Positions 20,054-32,600 of a DNA stretch of 64,000 bases are shown in pieces. The translations under genes were made by a program, and so were the position numbers. The DNA is from Usnea hakonensis (Eukaryota > Ascomycota > Lecanoromycetes > Lecanorales > Parmeliaceae). The stretch's first letter is position 1. Each line of letters starts with the position of its first letter. The stretch covers positions 124,001 to 188,000 of the forward strand of contig BLJB01000011.1 in NCBI GenBank assembly GCA_013423325.1, read 5' to 3'. The notes beneath the pieces were generated by a model. That model worked only from the letters and a program-made list of their open reading frames with translations, had not been told where the DNA came from and made no database searches.

Positions 20054-21880
20054 TCACTCCAGCTCCTCATTCCAGCTCTCCTGACTCATCTCCGGCGGAC
20101 CACCAATCTCGCTATCGTTCAACAGACTATCCGGCAACAACTGACTATCCGTCAATCTGACCCCATTCCACACATATCCCGCCAACAGATCCCTTTTTCG
20201 GTTCTCCAGCGGCGAGCTCGAAGGCGGTGGTATGGGTGGTGGCGATGACGGGTACACTTGAGACGGTGAGGTTGATTTCCGCGGTGAGCGCCGAGTAACG
20301 ATAGCCTGGGAACGCGATGGCATTTTACGAGGCGAGGGCTGAGTGAGGTCTACTGTGGTTGCTTGGGAGGGTGGAACGGGAGCCTTGTAGTATTTTGGGG
20401 GGCTGGAGATTGGTGGGCGGAGGAATTGGGTGGGGACGGTCATGAGCCCGGATGAGGGTTGTTCGACGGGCTTGGGGGCCGCGGAGGGAAAAGGTTCGAG
20501 ATCTGAGTGTATTTCGTCGACTGGGGTGTAGATGGACCATCCTTTTTCGAATTGAGATTCCGTTTGGAGACCGCCCGGCTGCGTCTCGCGATGGAGGTCG
20601 GCGAAGAGCTGGGCAGACACTTCTTTGGAATCTGAGTGGCGCTCGCTAAAGTCGGACGGTGTGCTTGGGCCTGGAGGGTCGGAGCTAGCAAGATCAACGA
20701 AGTCGACCCTCTTAGGTGTCGCCATTGGAAACTGTATTTCTGCGCTGCTTTCGTTAAATGGGGGAGATGGAGTATTCAGAGTGTCCGGCGATTTTGAAAC
20801 ATTTCTCTGAATAGGCGCGAGTTCAATCCCATCTTCTAGAGATTTCGAGGTAGTAGGCGTCGATCCAGTTGGTCTGTCCGACTGTGTTGGGGCAACATCA
20901 TCATTTGCAAGAGCAGCCTGGGTTTCTGGGCCAGCATTGAAGGCCTCAGCCTCTTCGTCATCGTCTTCGTCGTCTGTCGAATCAATGACTTCGTACCTGG
21001 GCCTTGTTTGACTGGAATTTTGGATTTCCTTGGCTGGTCTTTGAGCCGCCTCAAGCCTTTGATTGAAGTCTGCAACGTGGATTGAAGATGCGTGGGATTG
21101 CACTCTAGGTCCCTCGGCCGCGAGATCCTCAGTACCTGTGATTGAAGCAACGGGCTTGGTCGTTATGTCTGACCGGACAGGTACCGGGCTCTCCTCGTCA
21201 TGAGTCTCCATGCTATCTGCTACCTTTAGTCGCTCCGACCATCGAGCTCTCTTAATGTGAGATGGTTTGGGCAAATCGATATTCGTAGACCTTTCTTTCA
21301 ATGGTGACCTTGTGTAGCTTTGAATGGATTGACGACTTTGGGTAGAGAGAGGAGTATCTGCTGGCGATTGCGACGAGGGAATCTCCTTCCGCCTCAGGGA
21401 GGTTGGTGTTTTTGGCGGTAACATAATAGTAGAGTTTTTGAGTCTCGATTTGCTGGCTTCGACCTCCCGTCCTGCGGATGGTGGAGGGGATATACCATCT
21501 TGGTCCGGTATAGAAGATCCTTCCTTAGTAGCTTTCCGCTTCACGCTCCTTGTCTCAATCCTGCGGGTCTGTGGCTTCTCTGGCGTTATTCTCCGCCTCT
21601 TGTTCCTCGTGGGCGAAGCGACGTAGCTATTCGCCTCTTCATCATCTATTTGCAGATTCTCGTCTTCAAGATCTGGATGATAGTAATCTCGCAAGGCATC
21701 CATCTGCGTGATAGTTTGCTGGCGCATATTTGGGGCGGACCATGTTGGATGTTTGTCCCTGATGGAACGACAGGAAGGAGGTCCTATCCGTCTCTGCTTG
21801 ACATTCGGTACTGTCTCGTAAAGTCGACTTTTCGGCTTCACTTTCTTTGTGTGCCTATCCATCATCGACCTGTGGGTCAA
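20054..21880 (-). CDS. Conserved hypothetical, intrinsically disordered protein
   Basis: A single-exon frame of 608 residues. It is low in hydrophobic residues and rich in Ser, Pro, Thr and Arg, so it is largely disordered. Short conserved-looking motifs stand out: QQTITQMDALRDYY near residue 55, NKRRRITPEKPQTRR (nuclear localisation signal-like) near 90, TPTSLRRKEIPSSQSPADTP near 165, and an ordered C-terminus (VWNGVRLTDSQLLPDSLL; PEMSQESWNEELE). I associate this set of islands with an uncharacterised nuclear protein of filamentous ascomycetes. Many SP and TP sites suggest phosphorylation. An alternative start lies at Met6/Met7. The gene is head to head with Rad4, about 396 bases apart. I cannot name a function. 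Confidence 0.7.
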   Translation of the reverse strand: MTHRSMMDRHTKKVKPKSRLYETVPNVKQRRIGPPSCRSIRDKHPTWSAPNMRQQTITQMDALRDYYHPDLEDENLQIDDEEANSYVASPTRNKRRRITPEKPQTRRIETRSVKRKATKEGSSIPDQDGISPPPSAGREVEASKSRLKNSTIMLPPKTPTSLRRKEIPSSQSPADTPLSTQSRQSIQSYTRSPLKERSTNIDLPKPSHIKRARWSERLKVADSMETHDEESPVPVRSDITTKPVASITGTEDLAAEGPRVQSHASSIHVADFNQRLEAAQRPAKEIQNSSQTRPRYEVIDSTDDEDDDEEAEAFNAGPETQAALANDDVAPTQSDRPTGSTPTTSKSLEDGIELAPIQRNVSKSPDTLNTPSPPFNESSAEIQFPMATPKRVDFVDLASSDPPGPSTPSDFSERHSDSKEVSAQLFADLHRETQPGGLQTESQFEKGWSIYTPVDEIHSDLEPFPSAAPKPVEQPSSGLMTVPTQFLRPPISSPPKYYKAPVPPSQATTVDLTQPSPRKMPSRSQAIVTRRSPRKSTSPSQVYPSSPPPIPPPSSSPLENRKRDLLAGYVWNGVRLTDSQLLPDSLLNDSEIGGPPEMSQESWNEELE

Positions 21881-22276
21881 ATCGCTATCGCGAATTCGAG
21901 CAGAAAGTAGAGCAGGTCGATGTAGTCGAGGTCATGGGTCCGAACGCGTCGCTGAAGGATCGCGGCTAATTTGGCGCGCAAAGGCAAGAAATGACGTCGA
22001 CAGGTAGCTTACTTTGCTCAAGTATTTTGCTTCCGACTCTAAGCACAATACAACCGATCGCTGAGTTTGTCCACTTGTTTTCTGATCTTTGCATATATTT
22101 TGCCAGAACAAGCTCTTTTGAATAGGTTGTTAGCAGTTGGTATGGTGTATATCGAGCCTCTAGCGAAACACGTCTTTGTCACTTGATCGATGCGGTAGTC
22201 TTCTTGGTCTTAACACAATTCGTTCATCTAGGTGTTCTGTGCCTTTCCTTTCCATTAGTGAAGGTGAAAATTCACC
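21881..22276. promoter_or_regulatory. Shared divergent promoter, disordered protein / Rad4
   Basis: This is the only sequence between two outward-facing genes, so it must hold both promoters. No TATA-like or named binding site was confirmed. Confidence 0.6.
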
Positions 22277-25200
22277 ATGGCTCGGACTACCCAAGGATCA
22301 AGGTCGAAAGCTGCTGGCAAAGCGCAATCTAGAAGTGCTCTGCCAGATGTCTACGGCGAGATGCTCGCTGAAGTTGCCTCATCTTCTCCTACTCGAAAAA
22401 GCGACGATGGAGCAACGGTGAAAAGACGTCGAATTGGGGGACGTCTCGTCGCCCAAAGCGTCGATGGGAACGCATCTCCGCGACATCAACAGAGCGCCAG
22501 CACTGTGAACGAAGATGAATTTGATGATCTATTTGAAGAGCCCAAACCCACTCCACAGCATATAGAGCAGACAGAAACTGAAGACTCTGCGGACAGTGAT
22601 GAGTATTTCGAAGACGTGGATCTGGACAACAATGTTCAGCAAGACGCAAGTTCGAGCCATGAAGCAGATGAGGTAGGAGGGCTCGACCTGGTGCTTAGTG
22701 AAGTCAATCAAAAGGCTGCGAGATCTGCGCAGGTTAGGCGAAAGCCTATTACATCCACCGAGAAGAAGCTCCGATTCGAAATCCACAAGATGCATCTTTG
22801 CAGTTTACTCGCTCATACACATCTACGTAATCACTGGTGCAATGACGAGAGTGTTCATTCCGTCTGTAAAAAATTGCTCACGAAAAAAACAATTTCTTAT
22901 CTAAACCCAAATGAAAGCATGTCTCAATTTCAAAGGTCTCGATCTTTCATGGATGGCTTGAAGCAAGCAAGCGACGCTTTTGCAGCCGATTTTAGGATTA
23001 CTGCGAGGGGCATGAGCAAGCCTGTTTGGGCGGACAGTCCAGAGACTCTAGCACTTCTGCAGCCGCCGGATGATATCGACCTTCCAATGCAAAAGGCGGA
23101 TTTTTTTGCCGCTGCGGGGATACTCAAAGCGTCGCGAGATGTTGGTGCTCAGCTGTTCTGCGCCATGCTACGCGCAGCTGGCGTTGATGCAAGGCTGGTG
23201 TGTTCTCTATTACCCTTGCCTTTTCAACCGGCACAGAAAATAGTTCTAGCTCAAGTCATGCACTCGAAATCATCACATCATGGAAGCCAACAAGCGAAGC
23301 CCGGATCCGACGATGAAGCCACCGATGAGGACGACGGGTCCCTAATTGCTGAGGGAAATCACGGGTCTAGTAGATCAGAGATTCGATCGAGATTGGGTGA
23401 GGTCAAATGTAGTGCTTCGCCGAAAGTACAGTCGTCTAGAGTTTCCGTTCATCAGGAAGGTTAGTAAGCTTATGCCTCCACCGCATAAGCGATCTGATTA
23501 GTGTAATAGAGAATCGGAAGCCTATTCGTGAGTCAAGGTATCCTGTTTACTGGGTAGAAGCCTTCAACGAAGCTGTACAGAAATGGGTGCCGGTTGACCC
23601 CCTTGTCACAAAGACTATTGCCAAGCCATCCAAATTCGAACCACCAGCAGGAGACTCAAAAAATAACATGACTTACGTAATAGCCTTTGAAGACGACGGA
23701 TCTGCTCACGATGTGACGAGGCGTTATGCTAAAGCCTACAACGCGAAGACCAGGCGAGACAGGGTCGAAGTCATCAAAGACGGCAACAAATGGTGGCGAA
23801 AGGTAATGAGACTATACAGGAGATCCCACGAAATGGACCGGGATCAAGTCGAGGGTGCCGAGCTTTCGGCTAAGGAAGCTGCTGAACCTATGCCTAGAAA
23901 TGTCCAAGACTTTAAAGACCATCCGTATTATGCTCTCGAAAGACATCTGAAAAGACATGAAGTGATACACCCAAAGCGAGAAGTGGGTAAGGTTGGTGTG
24001 GGTCGGCCTGGCACAACCAATGGGTTGGAGCCAATCTATCGCCGCAGAGACGTACATCAACTGAAGAGCGCGGACAAATGGTATAGGATGGGTCGAGAAA
24101 TCAAGGTATACTCGATGACTTCTACTTCGCTGTCTAAACTAATTCGCAACCGATGTCTAGCATGGCGAACAATCTCTCAAGCGCATTGCAGCACGCCGGA
24201 CTCAAGAGTCACCTTCGGACCCTGCTGATATGGATGCGGCAGACGACAATGCTGGCACTGCCCTCTACGCTCCTCACCAGACATCACTTTACGTAGCACC
24301 ACCCGTCAGTAATGGTAAAATACCAAAGAATGTGTACGGGAACCTTGATATCTATGTACCGAGTATGGTCCCTCCTGGTGGAATTCACATATCAAACCCA
24401 GAGACCTCCCGAGCAGCCAGGATTCTTGGCATCGACTATGCGGATGCAGTTACTGGCTTCTCATTTACGGGTAGACACGGGACTGCTATCACGAGTGGAG
24501 CCGTAGTAGCTACCGAATACCAGGAGGCTGTGGAAGAAGTTATCCAGGCCTTTGAGGACGAGCGGGTACAGGCTGAAGAGGAACGACGGAGTCTGGAGGC
24601 ACTCAAAATGTGGAAAAGATTTTTGGTAGGTCTTAGAATCAGAGAAAGAATCGAAGGCTATGATATTGAAGGAGAGCGGGACATAGCTAGGAAGTACGAC
24701 ATGGAAGAAGCTGAAGATGAAGATGAAGATGAAGCGGGGGGGTTCTTACTCGATCGAGAGGCTGACGGACCCGCTCAACCCACCGCTACGGCAATGCCGA
24801 CACGTAACCTACCTGGTTTGTCAAATGACGACGAGGGTGGGGGTTTTCTTGCACTACATGAAGAGGAGGATGCGCTGCACACGTCTGACCGTTCTCTAAA
24901 TAATGTCGATGACGATGATTATTACAGTGGGGAGGTTTTCGCTGGGAATGTTTGGAATGGGGGTGGGGGCTTTTACTTAGCTCATCATGACAAAGATGGT
25001 GAGGGTTTCGGCTCCTACCCGAATCATGATGATGAAGATGGTGAGGACGGGGGCTTTTACATGCGTTTTCATGACGACGATGGTGACGATGAGGGCCTTC
25101 TATCAAAAAATGACGACGAAGATGCCGAAGACGCGATTCAAGAGATCAGTAGAGATGGCCATGAAGACATAAGGTCCACAGGAGAGCAGCGCGCAGGTAT

Positions 25201-25714
25201 CATGGCTGCCGAGAGGAAAGGTCATGAGAGATTAGATCATAGTGGCGAGTTCTTACTTGATGATGATACCAGAAATGAGGCTCCATCCATGGACGACTCG
25301 ATGGAATCTCCCAACCCAGAAAGCATTAAGCTAGATAATAACAGCAGTATCGACCCAAATGATACCTCACAAATCAAAGAACATCCTGGGCACACCTCCC
25401 CAGGCCTATCGGTAAGCGAGCTGGAGGAGGCCAGAATTCTACAACAGCTACATGAATCGCAGAAATCTGAGTCACTCTCTGTCCCAAAAGAGACAGTCGC
25501 TACGCCTGCACCGAGGAAAGCATCTGAAACATCGCAGATGCAAGGAATTAGAGCGGGAAGCGAGCGGGACACCACTGCCCAGCCTGGTGAGACACGCCCA
25601 AACAGTGCTGTAGTAAGGCCGGAGTCTGAAGTTGAGAGCTCAGAGGATGACAAGGGCTCGCTGCTATCTCACGACCCCGATGACGAAGATGCTGATCCGG
25701 AATGGCTTGCTTGA
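22277..25714 (+). CDS. RAD4: DNA repair protein Rad4/XPC
   Basis: Exons 22277-23459, 23510-24105 and 24161-25714 give about 1110 residues. An acidic N-terminus is followed by the transglutaminase-like fold (FCAMLRAAGVDARLVCSLLP; then YPVYWVEAFNEAVQKWVPVD across intron 1), BHD1 (RNVQDFKDHPYYALERHLKR), BHD2 with RRRDVHQLKSADKWYRMGRE, and BHD3 (NVYGNLDIYVPSMVPPGGIH; ARILGIDYADAVTGFSFTGR). Rad4 recognises distorted DNA and starts nucleotide excision repair with Rad23. The catalytic triad of true transglutaminases is not needed in this family. The last 330 residues are a very acidic tail with repeated Gly-Gly-Phe units, reported separately. All three coding blocks join in frame, so the gene looks functional. 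Confidence 0.95.
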
Positions 25715-27208
25715 GACATGGATTTGATCATTCTTAGCCAAAGCTCTAGTCTACTAATCTCCTTGATTACGAGTCGATTTGGAAACAGAAGGCAATTAGG
25801 GGATTGCTATGTGTTGTCTCGCCTCATTGGTTTCGACTGCAAATCGTCTTCTCTCTGCATTTCCTTCTCCCAATTGCGCCCAAGAGACACGGTAACGTTT
25901 GTATTCAGACTCTGCCTTCTCAGTCGTTCGTTGGCCTGATTAGTTTGAAATCATCTCAAACATTTCTCATTGAAGGGCCTTAACATCTGCTGGGATCGAT
26001 GGGTAATACCATCTCACTATCTCACTTTCCACAACATAGAACACACATTACACTGTTGAGCTCGCTGATTATCTTGCCAACGAGCTAGAAACATCCTCAT
26101 TTCGTAGCAATTGAAAGGATCTAGATATCGCTCTAAATTCTTTATTCATGGCTAGCAGAGAAACTGTCAGGAAAAATAATTGTATGATCTAAAGCTCTGA
26201 ATTTTGGCCGAGTCGTATAGCTGATACTTTGTATGGTCTACATCTCCTCAAGTATGTACTAGTATTACTCTCGACTGTCTTTGTTGTACATCACTGCAAC
26301 TCAATGACACCTTCACTCAAGCGTACGGCGACCGAGATAACATTTTACTGAACGAATGCAGGCTAATACAGGAATAATATTTTGCGTTCATGAGCGTTGA
26401 AATGGACATAATAACCTGAAGCTGAAGTAATGAAAGTATTCGGAAGATGATCATCCGTTGGCGAAATTCAAATCCGTCGATACACGCTGAACACTTCAAC
26501 CATATCGGAAGCAAGAAAATGTTCATCCTATACACTGGCAGTGGTCAATCCGATCCTAACCAATCGTGTACGTACACGTGAACAAGCCACGATATCCTAC
26601 GTTCGGCCGATAGGTAGGTGGGTCAAACTTTGCTTCGATTCTGCTGCCGTCAATGATCGGGCGTTTGAGCAACCAAATGCATTTGGTAAGCATTCGACTC
26701 CGCGTTTGCGGTCTGAGTCTTATCGATTGTGCGGAAGTGGCAGCGTGGTGAGCTGTCATGAATGCACGAGGATAGCCCGATCAGCTTTCATTGAGAAGAG
26801 AGACGATACATAAGCTCACCGTACTCCTTTTGTTTCTACTTCCTTCCTTCCCTCCTTCGCCACCACTTCGTAAGTCTCTCTCAAACAAGCCCTTTGATAT
26901 CGTAGGCAAGCTCCCGCCTCCACATCGACCGTCGGATTCATCAAGCACTTCTCTCTAGTACTTGAATACACAGTGGAAAAGTAATCACCCTGCCATCAGC
27001 TACTTACCGTTCAGACCACAATCGAATCGGAGTGGAGGTGACGACAGTTCATCTCATACAATCTGGTACGAACTTGTGGTCACACAAGTCATTTATTCCC
27101 TGTGGCTGTACCCTCCCTTGCTCTTTCGCACTACGCCTCTGGTTCAACGTCCTGTCTCTCGTGCTAAGAATATTTTCCATAGTCTCAAGATCGAAACCCA
27201 CGATAAAC
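25715..27208. other. Intergenic, no supported gene
   Basis: About 1.5 kb with only short chance frames. The right end near 26820-26960 is pyrimidine-rich and probably the promoter of the zinc mini-protein gene. Confidence 0.5.
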
Positions 27209-27442
27209 ATGCCACCCTCCCCAAGTTCGAAAGACAAGGAAAATAAGCCACTCGCCTGCCCGGCTTGCCTTGGCGATGGCTATCAGCTGGCAGAGTGTTC
27301 ACTTTGCGACGGTAGGTGCAGGCTGACTAGCAGTGAGGGAGATCAGGTGGAATGCCATCATTGTGGTGGTACGGGGTGTGAGAGTATTGCCTGCACTGTC
27401 TGTAGTGGTACCGGGTCTGTACCGAATGTACCGATCGAGTGA
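27209..27442 (+). CDS. CxxCxGxG zinc mini-protein, 77 aa
   Basis: From the ATG at 27209 the frame reads MPPSPSSKDKENKPLACPAC and then contains four CxxC units: CPACLGDG, CSLCDGRC, CHHCGGTG and CTVCSGTG, spaced as in the zinc-binding central domain of DnaJ/Hsp40 chaperones. There is no J domain, no Gly/Phe linker and no C-terminal substrate domain, so it is not a DnaJ protein. Proteins made only of this domain act in plants and bacteria as disulfide or folding helpers, and that role is possible here by analogy only. The open frame extends upstream to 27032, but the extension reads like untranslated sequence. The product is probably cytosolic. Confidence 0.65.
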   Translation: MPPSPSSKDKENKPLACPACLGDGYQLAECSLCDGRCRLTSSEGDQVECHHCGGTGCESIACTVCSGTGSVPNVPIE

Positions 27443-28195
27443 ACTTTTCTTCGACCCGCGAGATTACATGAAGGTAGAATGTAACAGATGGAGGGTCAAG
27501 AGAATCAATTAGGGAGAGCATGAATTCAAGGACGGTGTCATTGCAGAGTTGGCTGGAGAAGTCGAAGCGAAAGTCTGAGTCGAGTAAAAAGGTGTTAGGG
27601 TTCTATGGATTCTAACTGCTGGGTCTTTCGCCGGAGTACTTTGTTGAGTCTATAAATGATAATGCCTGGACAGGTTCTTACCCACCGGATATATCCACAA
27701 ACATGCAGCCTCGGGGAGTGTTCGAGGATCGAGCGGAAGCCAGGTCCCCTTGACGTTTCTGTCTGCCTTGGCGTCCTGATGGCGAAAGACTTGTGTCATG
27801 ACCATAGTCGTGAAACGAAACACCGAGCGAGACCTTTCGATTCGCTGTGATTATATCCACCTTCGATGCGGGTCAGTCTTTCTTGCAGAAAATCTATCAG
27901 AGCACCAAGGAGGAAATCCGGAAGATTAAGCAGATGGAGGAAAGGCCAGATGCCGAGGGATCTTTGTTGGCTCGAAGTATGTCGAGAGAGGGAACGGCAA
28001 TGTCCTATGACCAGATTGATGTAGGATACAGAAATGAAAAGATATGTCAAGCCGCAGTCACCCTCTCAGTCATCACGTCTCAATCAAGTGCAATTTGTAA
28101 AGATGAATTTTGATCGTAGCAAACGCCATAATATGGTAGGGTATCTTCTCCCAGCGCCATGTAAATGCACAATCTCGGAACCACGCCAAATCCTC
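27443..28195. other. Intergenic, weak frame at 27847-28113
   Basis: A plus-strand frame of 88 codons has a charged helical patch (QKIYQSTKEEIRKIKQMEER), but it starts without context and loses character after 28040. It could be an exon of an unrecognised gene. No family was named. Confidence 0.25.
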
Positions 28196-29285
28196 CTAGT
28201 CTGAGTCATACTCCACCAAAGCGGGTGGTCTTGTATCATCAACGAGTTCATTGGCTGGTGAAGCTATTTCTTGATCCTCGGCTTTCCGTTTCCTCTTGAT
28301 CACGGAGACTCCACCCAAGTTCTGCACGTTGGACTTGTCCAGGCTAAGGAAAGGGTCTAAGACTGCCCTGGTGTTGTTGGCCAGCTCCCTACGCAGACTT
28401 TCCCTTCGCTTTTGCGCTTCTGATACAGCTTTTGTAGTCTTGATTTTCTTCACCAAAGACTGGTCCGACACATGAGTATCTGCAAAAAGCGGTCTCGACT
28501 TGGCCTTAGCAATAGCTCCATCACCACCGAACTCTCCAAATTCCACAATTCCAGCTCTTTTCCTGTCCTCGTCCGTCTCTTCCAGTAGGTCCATCCCAAG
28601 ACTCATTTTATCCTTCAAGGTTTCTGTTGCCTTCCCCCTTTCCTCTCTCTCTTTCCTACCAATCCTAAAAGCTTTCCTTAACTTCCTATTCGCCTCCCCC
28701 GGATCGTCCCAATCTCTGTCCTTCGCGCCATACAGCTCTTCGATTCTGCTTTTGTCACTGACGGTCCTCTGCTTATCTTCCACTTTGCCCTCTAATCTCG
28801 CGAATGCATCGGCTTCAAGTCTTGCTCTCTCCTCTTCCGTTATTATTCTAATTTCGCCATCCTGTACTTTGTCCTCCCCCGTATCCCTCTTCTTCGCCCC
28901 TTCGGTAACCACATAAGCTGTATTCTTCGGATCTGTTCGAATCTCAATCCAACCTCCGCATACCACATGTTTCATACGAAAGCTAAAGATTGGCGTAGAA
29001 TGGTAGTTTCCAACCTTTTTCTTCTCGGCGTTGAAGCGGACGCCCTGGCCGATGATAGTAGGCTTAGGGCAGGTGGTGCACCAAATAGGAAACGGCATTT
29101 CGAAGCGAACTGTAAGGATACCTTGGCCAATTTTGCGTGCACGAGAACCTAGTGCTTGCTTTCCGGCGAGCTTGTTAGCGGATGTAGTGCCCTCATGCTC
29201 CGGAGGGACATAACGTCCCATATCTGCGACAATCAGTGGGGCTCAGCCAGGTTTTAGGGTGGAAGAACGTACTGAAGCCCTGCAT
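28196..29285 (-). CDS. Splicing factor of the CWC16/Yju2 family (CCDC130/Saf4 type)
   Basis: A 13-base first exon (29285-29273) encodes MQGF plus one base. The intron gtacgt...gcag follows, and exon 2 (29223-28196) restores MQGFNMGRYVPPEHEG, the family start, so the tiny exon is well supported. Total is about 346 residues. The N-terminal domain holds the conserved FEMPFPIWCTTCPKPTIIGQ with two Cys, then GVRFNAEKKKVGNYHSTPIF and HVVCGGWIEIRTDP. The C-terminal half is charged and helical. Yju2 family members join the spliceosome around the first catalytic step. The MGRYVPPE start and length favour the CCDC130/Saf4 branch rather than Yju2/CCDC94. The gene is head to head with RSC9. Confidence 0.9.
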
Positions 29286-29615
29286 TCTAGAAAATCACGA
29301 GACCAAGCGGTCTTAATCTCCTGTGGTTAATAGAATGTGCTGTATCTATACAATTACACGGGACAAGCTTGGAATTGGTGGCCGCAAAGCGTATGACTGG
29401 CGGCTAATCTTCGGGCCAAACCGACGGCGTGCATCCACAGAGCTCCTGCCAGGCACTACTTGCTGCCCATCGTTGCGCCAAAGCTCGCAGCTCCGTCAAC
29501 AACACCGATGGTGCTCCGAAGACTCTGATTAGGGAATATTTCCTCATCAAATAGATATTCAGCTATCAAGGTACCCGAGTAACACAGCATTGGTCTTGAG
29601 ACCTCACTCGCAAAA
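29286..29615. promoter_or_regulatory. Shared divergent promoter, CWC16 / RSC9
   Basis: A gap of 330 bases between two outward-facing nuclear genes, so both promoters lie here or overlap the transcribed ends. No individual site was confirmed. Confidence 0.6.
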
Positions 29616-32600
29616 ATGTCTACCCCAGAGGAAGAAGAGCCTCCAGGGCGCGAGGAATTCGTTGCTTCATTGACAAAGTTTGGTGAAGAAAGAGGGTATG
29701 CTCTGTTATAAATTTTCTACGTTCCGCTCTTCAGAGTAGCAGCTGATTCTTCCTATTCTCACAGAATCCATGTGGACTTCCAAGCGCGTGTCAATACTAA
29801 GCACATCGACCTCTACAAGCTCTGGAATGTGATCAAGTCAAGGGGAGGATACGATGCTGTCAGTGCGGAGAAGCTGGCGTGGAGGAAAGTGGGACTGGAA
29901 TTCAATCTTGGCACTGCAAATGCAGCAGCGTATGCTTTTGCTCTGAAAACGACATACTACAAGAGCCTTGCGTGGGTGACACCTATCACCTATTTGCTAC
30001 ACTTGAAAATCGCTCACAACTCGTAGGGCATACGAGATCAAGACCTTACACGGTCGAGAGCCTCCTCCAATCGAAATCCTTGAGAAACTGACAGCAAAGG
30101 GCGGTGACATCCTTAGCCGGACAGTAGAGAACTTCAAACCTCCACAGAGAGTAAGCCTGGTCAACGGCGAAAGTGAATCAGGAGGTGAAGACTCGAAGAC
30201 GCCAAAAGACGAAAAAATGGATATTGATGACCCTGGTAGTGTGGGACGGAGTTCCAGAGGTAAGTTCTTGGTTGTATCTCATCAAATATCGATGCATGGT
30301 TCATCACCAGCTCATGCGCTTCATTTCAGGCCTTCGACAAGCCCCACCTCAAAGGATCCCCTTCCAGCCAGATGTGTCATCATCTAGACAAGTGCGTCAT
30401 TCCTCTGGCCACGCTCAGTCGCCTCAACCAGCAGCCACGACACACACAGGCTACAATTACTCCGCGTCCTCGAATCCCAACAGTGCTCAATTCGCTATTG
30501 CCAACTATGAGCCTCGCCCTCAAATGCCCTTGACTTTACGCCCTATTGTGACTCCAAGTTATAATGCTGCCATGTTTGAGGAGCGCCAAAAGTTGATCCG
30601 CATGAATAGGAAAGCCGAATTGGGGCTCATTTCACCAAGTACTAAGGGTATGATGAAACCTGGTGGTATGTCATTTCTCTCTACTGGCATTGTTCCACGC
30701 TAAAAAATCGTGAAGCTGGCTTTGACGGCCCGAACATCTATGTCCGAACCCTTCAAGGACTGCGCTCACAGGTTCCTGAAGAACAAGACTACGCCCTGCA
30801 CCACCTTGTCAAGATTTCCCATGAACGAGGAGACAAATATAAGTTCGATGCTTTTCCTAATCTGGCTGAGGGTCTCATTGAGTACGTGCTTGGCATCAGC
30901 TCCCTTTTCTATGATGTCAAATGGGAGATTTGCTACTCCGACTACGAAGACGAAGTCAACGTGCTCGATGGGATAAGAGGCACGCCAGACATTCTGCAAC
31001 GTATACAGACCCTTAAACGTGTCGACTCACCCGATGAGATGGAGACAGAGGAATTTGGTCGCAAGCTAAACAAAATCCTTGAAGCTGGTCTGACGATCCG
31101 CAACCTGTCTCTTTTAGAAGACAATGCTATCTATTTATCGGACATGCCCCAGCTCAGAGACTTTTTGACGATAGCACTTAATCTTCCAAGCTCTCCAGTC
31201 ATCGCTGAGCTTAAACATTATGCGCTCGATATTTCGGAGCAAGTCACGAAGTATTGGCGGATGGAGGAGTCAGACCCACTTTACCGATCCCTTCTGAACC
31301 AAGTTGATGATGGTCATGACCGTGGCGCCATACTTACTTCCCTCCGTGCGATTAGCCGGATATCCATGAACCTCGAGGACACGAATCTCCTCCAAGGTGT
31401 GCCCGTGTCAGTCATTAAGCGAATCTGCGAATGGATTCTTCTGGATGACGAAGATTTTGTGAGCGCTTGCCTCGACTTCCTCTATCAATTCACCGCTGTA
31501 CCTGAGAACGTCGGAGTTCTCTTAGCCAACTCAACCGATATTTCCCTTCCATCGTTCCTCGGTCAGCTGACGCGATTACTTCAATACTATGCTCGTATAG
31601 AGCACATCAAAGTAGAGGCCACTAAACCTATAGCAGCTACATCCGCCACAGATATCCCTAACGTTCCTCAAGATCTCATGGACCAATTCCTCAAGTACGA
31701 GGAACCGGACCGCTCGAATCACTGGCTTAAAGCAGTGTTTGAGGAAGACGCCGAGAGTGACATTACGCAGATAGCCTTATGGCAGGCTTACCAAGCTCGG
31801 TTTGCAGAATACACATCTGCCACAACCCAGCTGCTACCGGCAGCAGAGTTCATCAAGAACGTTAGTACGATCTTCGCCGGCGCCAATGCACAAGTCGTCA
31901 ATGGTGTCAATCATAAGTTCATCATCAAAGGCATCCGGCCCCGTCACGCTCCAATGGATCCGAAAGGTCGAGTATACAATCGATGCTTGTGGAAGGCTCC
32001 TGGCTCGAAGTCGTGCGGAGACTTCTTTCTGAAGCCAAAACACATGTTTGATCATCTTGTTTATGATCACCTCCGAATTGACCGACGTGCCGATGGTACC
32101 TGGGACTTTGGATCCACTACTCGTGCGAGTCATCGTCCCACCGACTGCTACTGGTCAAGTTGCCGACACTTTATGAGTAAAAGTGAAGTGCCATCATCAT
32201 ACCAGCTGGGTATGCATGTCAAGACTCACCTGCCAGACGTGTCGAACAAAGCAGTACTCAGACAAAAGAACAATCGCACTCCCGCCAATCAGACAGCTCT
32301 GCCGGCAAAGGAAACAAATGGCTACACTGTGTCTACGGGGAACGTGAGTATCGATCCTGCACAGGGAAGGGACGCCACTTACAACGATCAAATGTATCAA
32401 AACACCGCTGTCGATGAGCTTGGGAATGCAACTGGGTTACCACTTACTAGCGTTCTAGTGTTGCGCAATTTGGCAAGGAACATACCCAAAGCAGCGGCGC
32501 TGCTCGACACCATCAACCGTGATACCCTCAGAATTGATTTCATGGAAAAGCTATTTGTACCGCTGAAAGACAGACTGATCTTTGTGGTAGCTCACAATAG

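Noticed and set aside
28500..28916. Plus-strand Ser/Leu-rich frame of 138 codons
   Set aside because: It is the antisense shadow of the CWC16 coding region.
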